Below are positions 1 to 9,600 of a stretch of 17,335 nt of DNA, piece after piece; the first letter of the stretch is position 1, and each line of letters begins with the position of its first letter. Under the pieces are notes generated by a model, which saw nothing but the letters and a program-made list of their open reading frames with translations, was not told where the DNA came from and did not search any database. Both the position numbers and the translations under genes were made by a program. The stretch lies in assembly GCA_900617975.1 (NCBI GenBank), contig UZAE01000871.1, positions 1 to 17,335 of the forward strand. The letters are read 5' to 3'. The DNA is from Rodentolepis nana. Taxonomy: Eukaryota > Platyhelminthes > Cestoda > Cyclophyllidea > Hymenolepididae.

Positions 1-327
1 AGGCTTTAGGACAGTTAACAGTAGTTCATTAGTTGACTTCTGGCTTTCCAGTATCTCTGGGTTACCGTCGTTGTCTTTGGGGCTGGACACCGAATCAGGT
101 GGGCCTTCTCCATTTCCTCATGTCGGTCACATAGGGGCCATGGTGATTGAGTGTATAATCCTAGTCTGTGAAGGCGCTTAGGCAGGCAAGCGTGTCCGGT
201 ACGCAGTCTAAACTCCGCAACAGCTTTGGCTCTTGGCCAGTCAGCTATGTTGGAGAGTGTCTCTGTCCACTGCTTCTCTTTGTTCGAGTCTTAAGTTCAT
301 TGCTTCTTACAGTCTTGAATTCCTTTC
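1..327. other. Non-coding stretch of unknown nature, less AT-rich
   Basis: The base composition is visibly richer in G and C than the following 2 kb. It could be the edge of a repeat element or of an upstream gene cut by the window. I see no convincing reading frame, splice pattern or recognisable domain. Confidence 0.3.
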
Positions 328-406
328 TGATTAAGGTCTTCATTGTGTGGAAAGACATCGACCGGTTTGATTAAGGTCTTCATTGTGTGGAAAGACATCG
401 ACCGGT
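328..406. repeat. 40-bp tandem duplication
   Basis: The unit starting TGATTAAGGTCTTCATTGTG occurs at 328-367 and again at 368-406. The two copies are identical apart from the last position (T at 367, C at 407). Identity this close implies a recent duplication. It marks the junction between the less AT-rich stretch 1-327 and the AT-rich region after 420. I see no gene in it. Confidence 0.95.
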
Positions 407-2302
407 CTATGCCTTTTAAAATTTGAGTCCCCTTCTTAAAGTAAAAGGGGGAAATTATTCAAATTAAAAGCTACTTTTGATTGAAAGATTAAGCTATAAT
501 TTTCATGTTTATTGTCTAATAAAGAGTTCTATGTCAAGCCAGCCTTAATTCTAAGAACTTAATCTTTATTTTGACATGGAGTTCCTAGTTCGTTAGTAAT
601 TTTCTTGTTTGGGATACGACTGATTAATTTTCAAATTGAATCATCCATTCATTAACGATGCCCATTGAGATTTCCCACCTTGATTTCAATACTTCCGCCA
701 CAACTCCCTTCCCGTAGGTGAGGTATGTTCAATTTCCTTAGTTCAGAATCGTGTTTTGAATGCTTGGAGAGAATTGTTATTTATTACTATGGTAGATCTT
801 CATTATCCACCTTCTAACAGCAACCCCCCTGATTCTGTTTACAAGACCAGACAGTTGTGGCGGTCCTGCGAAAACGGAGAGTTCGTTCATCTGTATTCAC
901 ATGGAAAATCTAGTTTATCCTATTTTCGTTTTGTTTTTGACTGAAATTAAATTACTGAAGCCAATTTCAAATTACGCTCCAGTTTCTTTAGAAGTTTAAC
1001 AGATTGCCATTTATTGTAATATGAGATACAATAGCATCAACTGGAAATATTACACTAATACGAGAAGTTAAAATTTATGTAATGTTTCAAATAAGTGCGT
1101 TGGCACATTTCAAAGTCTTAATGGAGATTGGTGAAGTGTTAAATTTATATTTTGGGTTCTCCACCCATCTTTTCCTTGGATCTGGATCAAAGCATTCAAT
1201 GAACGTAAAATAAAAAGTCTCTTCAAGGAGTATAGAGACTAGCTGTTCATAGTTATGAATTTTCTCAATAGTGGCTAGAAGTTTTGGCATTTTACGCTTC
1301 ATCACTAATAGTACTAGAGATAATCAGGAAATTTATCAGAATATTAAAGGAATGAGATTGCTCTGGATTATAGAAGATCACAAAGAACGAACTAATAATA
1401 ATTTTATGAGGCATGTACATGAATGCAAGATGTAAAGAAGCATTAACTTAGGTGCCACTGTATTTTAGATGGGAAGGTGGGTATAAGTGTCAATCGGAGG
1501 AATTTGTAATTATATTGGCAGTATCTGAAGTGAACAAGCGCCTGTGTACTCGAATCTCAGCTGTTATTGCATAATAGGTGGGTTGACTCCGTCAATAAAC
1601 AAATAAGCTTCAAATTCAATGGCACATACTGTCTACTAAATTCTAGGAGAGTGATCACCAAACTTAAATATAATAGAATATAATTATTATGAAGAATTTC
1701 GAGTTGTGGAACTTCAAATGCAATTTAAATATGAGGTTGCAACCTTCGTACTAGGATATCTATTATACGCTGGTTGATTAATAGTGGGACTGTCTTTCGG
1801 GTATTTTATTTAATTAGAACTGCTAATTATGTTGGAAGCAGGCAAGTTCGCAAGAAGAAATAAGGGTTGCAGTTTGCAGTAATAAATCAGATTCTTCAGG
1901 ACCTACACTTTTCGATTTAACTTTAGGACTCTGAAAGGTGAGCAAAACTTTGGTCTCAATATATCTGAATATTCGCTTAAGCTTCTTATGAACACTGTGC
2001 AAAGTAGATTGGTTTTTATACTAATCTAAAAATGTTAGTTTTAAAGGCAGAGAAATTTATATATTGGTATTAACGCTGATATGTTCATACAACTTTGACT
2101 ATTGCATCAACATGGTTTCTTAATTAGTAACTAAAAAAATTCATATTGTAAACATGTACATTGATAATTAAGAATACAAATTCAAAAAAACCAAGCCAGA
2201 TACTTGTATTAATTATATTCTAATTAAGAAGTAAATTCTTTTTATTGAGAGTTTAGAAACAGGTTAGAATTCTAAATATAAATTTAAATTTTGTTTATCT
2301 GA
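407..2302. other. AT-rich intergenic region upstream of HECTD1
   Basis: About 1.9 kb of AT-rich sequence with stops in all frames and no supported gene. The HECTD1 promoter and any 5' UTR exon presumably lie here, but I cannot point to a defined TATA box or initiator. One 71-codon minus-strand open stretch at 1087-1305 has no recognisable homology. Confidence 0.5.
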
Positions 2303-2362
2303 ATGGAAACGCTGGCAAACTTTCATAATTGGCTAGCTGTATTTTGCCATAAGTCGCAATGA
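2303..2362 (+). other. Upstream ORF, 19 codons, overlapping the HECTD1 start
   Basis: ATG at 2303 opens a 19-residue frame (begins METLANFHNW) that stops at TGA 2360-2362. This stop overlaps the HECTD1 ATG (2359-2361) as ATGA. The uORF start has T at -3 and G at +4, a modest Kozak context. It matters only if the mRNA leader extends above 2303. A possible splice or trans-splice acceptor (TGTATTTTGCCATAAG, ending at 2353) would remove it. Confidence 0.35.
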
Positions 2363-3633
2363 CAATGGCCTTAGATCAAGCGAAGGAACTGCTTCAAGTG
2401 GAAGACGCGGATGTTCGCTTTGAATGCTTGTCAAATATCTGCTTTGAACTTTCAACGAATTCTAATGATCGACGTTATTCTTATGATGAGGCTTTTGATG
2501 TACTCAAATTGATGTTTGATATGTTTTCGAACGAAAATATGTCTGACTTGCTTCTCGAATTGACAGCCAGATCGCTCACATACTTAATAGAATTATGCGA
2601 TCCTTCAGTACTGACAAAAATCAGTGCAACCCAGTATGGACATATTTGTAACCATCTTGTTGTCGTTGATCTATCAACGACATCAGGACGAGAACTCGCC
2701 GAGTGTTTGGTTAAAGTAAGCTTTCATATTTTTTGCGAATTTCTTCTTTACTTTGTAAAGACATACAGTAATTTTTAATTTTCTGTTTCAGCTGATTGAG
2801 ACCATAACTCAGTTCAATGCCAAAATATTGTACCAGGCTGGAGCTCCTCTTATTTTGCTTAGATTTCTTGTGAAGTATCTGAGCCTCCAAAACCCTTTTA
2901 GAGACGTCATTAATTCGACGAGAACAATTGCAGATCGTCTCTTTCGAATCAGTGAACCCTTGGATTCCAACGTTAGCGATTGGATGTCAGTTCTAAATGA
3001 GCTCTACAGTAGTGATTCCATCGAGGTTGTCAAATGGACTCTGGAAATTTTAGGCACTATTTTAAGTCGTTTTCTTCAAACAGGTCAAGACCTATCAGTC
3101 CTTCCTACTGGTGGCTTGGATCAACGGCTTTCTCATAACTTGTTTATAATTTGTAAGAAAATTCATCAATCGCCGACCAGTGAAAAATCACGTTTCTATA
3201 ACCCTTCCATTTTCGAGCTTGCCGCAGCTTCCAGGAGTGTCGGTTAGTTTTGAATTTCAATTTTTATTATTATTTTTATATTCGTTATTTTAATAATTTT
3301 TCTTTCCAGTCAGCAAATCAGTTCCACAGTTTGATAAAAGCGATATTTCGAGCATAATCAAACTGTTAAAAGTCTTAGTGGGGCTGGCGTTTTGTTCAAA
3401 AGACATGATTGAAAAAATACTCAGTGAGGAAAACAAAATTGCTTTCTGCATCGTGATCATTCTGAAGCATCTTCATGACGAGGCCGTTCTTTCTCTGACC
3501 TTTGAGCTTTTGCAGGTGTTGATACTCAGATCAACCGAACTGAATGCAATTGGTGACAGCGACTTCTCTAATTGCCTACACAGTTTTTTATCCTTCAAAA
3601 AAGCCATTGTGGCACTGAAAAGCAATGATGCTG
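2359..3633 (+). other. HECTD1: N-terminal armadillo-like helical region of HECTD1 (exons 1-3)
   Basis: Residues 1-377 are leucine-rich amphipathic helices that align with the N-terminal ARM-like region of human HECTD1. Examples are LLELTARSLTYLIEL (human LEVTARAITYYLDV), the CNHLVVVDL block, and ILYQAGAPLILLRFL (human VFEAGGLNCVLTFI). Introns 1 (2716-2791) and 2 (3243-3309) interrupt it. The joins are phase 0 at exon 1/2 and phase 1 at exon 2/3, where the split codon reads Val. In the family this region is a scaffold for substrate or partner binding; no catalytic motif is expected and none is seen. Confidence 0.85.
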
Positions 3634-6600
3634 GTGAGTTGCACGTTGGAACCTGTGGATTAGTATTGATTACTATTGTGCTTTTCACCCCCTCCTCTTT
3701 CTCTAGATACCCTTAACGATCTCTTGTCTTTGGGAATCGAACTTGATTACGTGGACAATCAGGATCAGAGTATTCTTGCCTGGGCTGCTGCTTACAGCAA
3801 TGTAGAAATAGTGAAAAAGTTGATTAGCCTTTCACCTAATTCCAATCTTGAATTCGCTCTGGCTACGGCAGCAGCTTTTGGGCGAAAATCGATATGTGAA
3901 ATTCTCCTGGAAGCTGGGGCCAATCCTTGTATTCCCGTAAAAGACGGAATGAATACTCTTCAACTACTGGAAAAATTCGGGCCTCGATGTGATGAAATAG
4001 TTGATCTGATAAATAGTTCAGTGCAATCTGTCGAAGCAGTAGAAACCGTTAAATTTGGAACTTATCGTTTGCTTCCAATTTACAAAGAGGAAGTGCTTTA
4101 TTCAAAGGAAGGAAATTCCTTCATTATAGCCAGCGAAATACTCTTTGAGTTGGTTGATATGTTCGCGAAAACTCTCTCGGAAACGATAAAGTACAAGTCC
4201 TTTTTATTCATTCTACGGCTAATTCGAGGTCTTAACTCGAGGTGTGTGGAGGTTATAAGCGAAAATCGTGGAGACTTCCGTATCTGCCATATGATTCGCC
4301 TGGCTTTATCTCAAGAGTCTATCAAGATTGTTCGTCTGGCACTACAATTGTGTGATGAACTTGTAAAGAAAGCAGGGTCAATTTATTCCCCTCTTTTGGA
4401 CAAGCATGGGATCAATGCTCTAATTAAGACGGTCAATTCTGTAATGAAGTTGCCGAACTTCCATTTCAAACTATTGGACAATTCCTCTGTTCACTCCCAA
4501 GCTCAAAAAGACTCAATGAGTGCATATTCTGATGACAACTACGTAAATTCAGATGACGAATATAATGAAAACGGCGAGGAGGAAAGTAAATGCTCTAACT
4601 ATGATAACAATTATTCAGACGTAAGCTAGGAGTTGCCTTTTATGTGCTTAGCAAAAAGCGATTTTATTTGCCGTACCTCGTTGTTGTCTACTTCTTTGTC
4701 CATAGCCAGGACCTGAGGACGAGACAGAGAATGGATTTGGTGGGATCCAAGTAAGACTATCTCGCTTCAGATGCGTCTTACTGCTATTACTAACACGCTA
4801 ATGCTCACCCTCTCATCACCCTAAAGTAGCATATGTGGCTTTATTTGCTCTTTTTTCTAGGCTTCCAAGCTGCCTGATCCGCCGGTATGTGTTGGCCCTT
4901 CTTTTCAACAAAATTACTTTTTAAGCACCCTCTCCTCATTACCCACTTGAAGGAATACTAATAAGTGGTTTTCTTTTCCCTTTCCATCTTATTTAGCCCC
5001 GCGTCTATCAACGACCAAGTGGCATCGTAAGCACCTCCTCTAATTTGTCTTTGCAATGGATGCTTGCATTTCCGCTTGATTTTCTTTTGGCTTCTTTTTC
5101 TCTAAGAAGAGTTGGGTCTTATTCTCTCTTGTAATAGCATTCGCGCTATGCCTTCATTTCTAATACTGCACATTGTTTGGGATATAGGCACTTTTTTTGC
5201 TTAATCTCGTTTGGGATGTTGGCCTACCCCTGTCTGCACCTCCTTAATTAATTTGATTGGAGTGAGATTTTTTCACCTCTTGGGTTTGATTGTTTTTTCG
5301 CTTGCTATTTCTTCCTGTTCTTGCATTCATTAACTGGTGGGAGTGAAGGGGCTAATTTCTGCTCTCTTTTTTTCATTTCTCGTACCATTTTAGGATACAA
5401 TACCACTAGGTAGCTCTCGATTCGAGACGTGGCAGCAATGGTCGGTGGTTGTTTTTGGCGGCATTCTCTTCATCTTTTCGGAAAGAGCAGCGGTTATGAT
5501 TCTCCTAGAATCTGGAAATAAGACTGTTTTTAAGGCAGCTTACTGTACTTCAGGTGGTAAAAATGTCATTTTAATTGAGGATCGAGCTACAGTTCCACTG
5601 GAATCGGGTTTGTTTACATCTTTTATAATCCTGTCTGAATACGCTGTCCTATATACTAATGGGCCATTTTTATGCATTTGTAGGGGAAGAGTTGTGGGAG
5701 AAGGTTGTCTACTTGGTTAGCAAGTTCAGAGAGTTTAGATTTGAACAAACGGGTGATCTGTTTCTTAAGTGGCCTTACTTTGATACCTCTGGACATATGC
5801 TAGTCGAACGAAGGCGGTCTAGATCTCAAGAACGCAGACAGTTGTCTTCTTTAAACAATGGGCCCAAAAGATCTTCATCTCTTCCTGCAATGAGAACATT
5901 TGAGCCCCAAGGTGAAGATTTCCAGTCTACTACTGCAGTGCATTATGCAAAGAATGAAGAGAATTACCCTGCAGTTATTAAGGTCGGAGATATATTGTTG
6001 GATTTAGTTGAAACGCCTAGTGGTACGCCCTTCATGAGGGTTTGTCCTGATCACAAGGATGCAGGCCATGCTATGCTGTTTTCGGCTTGTCTTCAACAGG
6101 GCTTCTATCTCCTAAATTTAAACGATGGTGTTGTTTACCCAGATTCTGGGTTGATACCGGTGCGCATGGATGGGCGTAATTGGGTGGTGCAACATTTGAG
6201 TGGAGTCCTGGAAAAGGATTTCGGTCAGAAGCTGAATGTGTTCGTATTTTTGTCTTTTTTCCCAGTTTTTTTTGCTTTTCTTTAGGCGTTGTATAGTGTG
6301 TTTCCCCCCCCCCCCCTTTTATAGGCATCGCGCAGGCTCGGAAGAAGGAAGTCGAGCAATTCACTTGGATGTTCTCAACTTGGCTTCGAAACTAACATCC
6401 ACAGATGACCGAATTCCTCAGTCCGCACCTCCAGTACATGTGGAAAAGAAGATTGAAAGTAGCAGATCTATGATTGATACTCTCTCTGATATTGAAGGCC
6501 AGATACAATCGGCTATTAAGTCGAACTCAAAAGAGAAGGCGCTTAGAGTTTTGACTGAAGCTTTCACTCGTCTAAAAGACATCTTCTCTCCCGACAAAGA

Positions 6601-9600
6601 GCCTATCACTCATCATGAGATTGCGTCAAGTAATCTTGTTAGTGCAATTTTATTATGTCTTTCATCAAAGAAATTGTTAAAGTGGAGAAATTTGGTAAGC
6701 TCCATACTTCCTCCTTTCCTACCTTGAAAATCCTTTCCTTCCTTATATTCACTCTCTCTTTGTACTCACCAGGTTCAGTCCAATAAGGCTGAGGATCATT
6801 TGGTTTTCCTTGAAGCACGAAGAAATGTATTTCGTGGAATCTTTGGAGACACGGAGAATTTACAGATCATGGTGATGTGCATTCTTGACTCACTGGATCA
6901 AACAGAATGTCTTCCCCTGCATATATTTGAACAATTATCATATTCCACGAGTTATGTTCTATCTGATCAATTGGGATCGGGCAAAAATCGAGTTAAGATG
7001 AGAAACTATCCAAAGTCTGCGCCTCCAAATAAGAATAATTTGATGACGTATTTCGATTTCACTGATGCCATGATGGAAAATTCACCGAAATTGGCGACGC
7101 AGACACTTCCTCTGGGGATTATCGCGCCTCCATTGCCTTATTCCACAGATTATCACAATTTTTTAACCGGTGGCGGAATTCGTGGTGTCATTGATAATCG
7201 CCTTTTCACTTTACTTGGCTCATGGTTTCCATCGTTAAGCGCCGATCAATGCACAGGTGTTGTTTCTCATCGACAGGTCGACGAGAATTTAACCATGAAG
7301 ATCCAGCGCCAACAGAACTCTCCTGGAGAGATCTTTATTGACAAGGAGCTTCTTATTCTTTCTCGTGGCTATCGATATTCACAATGCTTCAATTTTTTGG
7401 ACAATATGGAACAGATGACCCGGTCAATTACGGTATTAAATAAATGGCAAGTCCATTGTGTTCTTTCTATGCAAGTGTAAAGGTCATCATTAATTTTATT
7501 GTCTTCATTGTGTTTTTCTTTTTTATAGGGATACGAGACCTCGCAACTCACTGCCCTTCCTTTATAACCTCATGCGAGGGAAGAAGAATGAGAGGGGTGT
7601 TAGAGAGCTTCCACGCCCCTTGAAATTAACAACGGGTCTAGTAAGATGGCTGGGAACGTGTGGTGGAAAGGCAGTGGAATGGAGAAATCCCTGTAACCAA
7701 CGTATTGTGCTATCTTGCATCTTTGCTGCATTTTGCGATACTATTACCTCTGATCCGGAAAATGCAGCATTTGAGTTGGAGAGTAGTTCGACCAAGCAAT
7801 GTAAAAAAATGGACGATCTTTCGTGCAATGAAGATATCTTGGATGGCTATGCGGTTGGCACACGATGGACCTTTGAAACGGGTGTTCATATTATTCCCAG
7901 TGTTTTTCAAGTTAATTCTATTCGCCGAGGAGGAATAAACGGTCCAATGATCAAGCACTGGTGCCTTCAAGGTTCTGAAAATGGAAGACTCTGGGTCACT
8001 ATGTATGTCTCTGAGACTGCTTTAAAGGGTGATAAACCAGTACTCTTTCCTCTGAACGCTGAAAACTACAAGATTTGGTCTGGTCGGCTTAGCGGCAGCC
8101 CACACACCACAGCATATGCTCGAAAATTGTCTCATGGTGAGGAAAATCTTGTAAGAGCTGGTGTGTGTACACGAGGAGAGAAGGTGGCTAATTTCGAACC
8201 CCCCTCCTTCCGAGTTTTCCGAATAATGGATCTGACGTCGGTTGGTAAAGCCAGGAAAATGTTTGTTAGCGGATTTGATCTATTTGGAACAGTGAAATAT
8301 GTTCACCACAATGTAAGCCCGAGTTCCCTTTTTTGGCATCATCTCTCTTATATATCTTTTTTTGCACGTTTGCAACTCGATCGAGGGGGGGGGGCATGAC
8401 AAGAAGTAGTTTATGCTTAAGGCTGTTGTGTAAATGTTTAGTCCCAGTAATCCTTTATAATATGCCCCCCCCCTATTTGATAAAAATGGCACTGAGGAAT
8501 CTTAACTATTATTCCCGTCAATGGGTATAGCAAGGACGGAGAGGCAGCAGAATGGGCATTTCTCTCCAGTGTGATAGAAAGTGTCATAATGCTGTCTATC
8601 CTTTTGCAGTTGCTCTATACATATCGAATTGGTGGTTCGCCTAGTGAAAAGCTTGCCAAGAAAAAGCCCACGCCCAAACGCAGACAACGCAGCGGAGCCC
8701 CAGGCGGTGAAGGTGAAGTTGCAAATGGGCAATCAGATGTTCAGTCAGATGACGCTATTGAAATTTCCTTTAATGAGCTGGACTTGGCAATGTTTGATAC
8801 TTCAGATCAGAATGATGGAAGCTTCCACAGTTCGCATTCCGTCGAATCCACTCCCTTCCAATCTCCAATGGCACCAAGTTCGCCAGAATCGGTGTCTTCG
8901 GAAAAATTTTTTGAACTAGATGTAGGTTTCCTTCCCCTTAATTTTTTAATTAAAGATTATTTATTTCTCTAGCTAGGTGTGCATTAATGAATTCCGATCC
9001 CATGACCTCTGACCTAATCGCTACGCCATCTGTATGAAAGTAGCACTAATGCCGACAGTAAAGCTCCTTCAAGGGTCTGACCACTTTAGACTGACTATAA
9101 TTATTCTAAGTAAACTGATAGTACTTTGGGCAACCGTAATTAAATAAAAGGTGAAGGGAAAAAACTCGTGCACAGCCCGAACGGGGAGAAACAACTAAAA
9201 GGTGGTGTTCCCTGAGGGCTTGGATGATCTCGTAGTGATTAATTCTCTCTGTTAAAATTTGGATGAACGGACTTGAGGCATCATTTGCTTACTACAGCGT
9301 GCGACTTAACCAACCCCTCTCATCTCATTCCGAAAACAAACAATATGGCTTATATTGATGATTCTTTTATGATAGGCTAACATTTTGGGGTTTTTAGGTT
9401 GACGAAGAAGGTCGAACGGACAATGTGAGTTCAGCATTGAAGGGCGTAATAAGTGAAAACGAAATGGCTTTGAATTCACCTGAGTCATTGCCTTCGGGAG
9501 ATTTCATCAACAACTTTGAACCAGAAGTAAGTCGCTTCCCATCAAATTTTCCTGAACAGTGATTTAAGTGTGACATGGTGTCAATATCATGGCCGTTGTC

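Noticed and set aside
28..47. TAGTTGACTTCTGGCT resembles TAGTTGACTTCGGGCT inside the retroposon at 17037-17052.
   Set aside because: The match ends after about 16 bases on either side, so a third copy of the element is not supported.
756..944. Plus-strand 62-codon open stretch upstream of HECTD1.
   Set aside because: There is no recognisable domain, no start context or splice signals of note, and nothing comparable in the HECTD1 N-terminus.
1087..1305. Minus-strand 71-codon open stretch containing FDPDPRKRW, faintly like the end of a kinase domain.
   Set aside because: It is short, with no other kinase motif, no flanking exon continuing the fold and no clear splice sites. It is most likely chance in AT-rich DNA.
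8333..8530. Open stretch across intron 12 that might have held the missing MIB/HERC2 domain.
   Set aside because: The translation runs through the G- and C-homopolymers, lacks the Trp/Gly pattern of MIB domains and is closed by strong intron boundaries.
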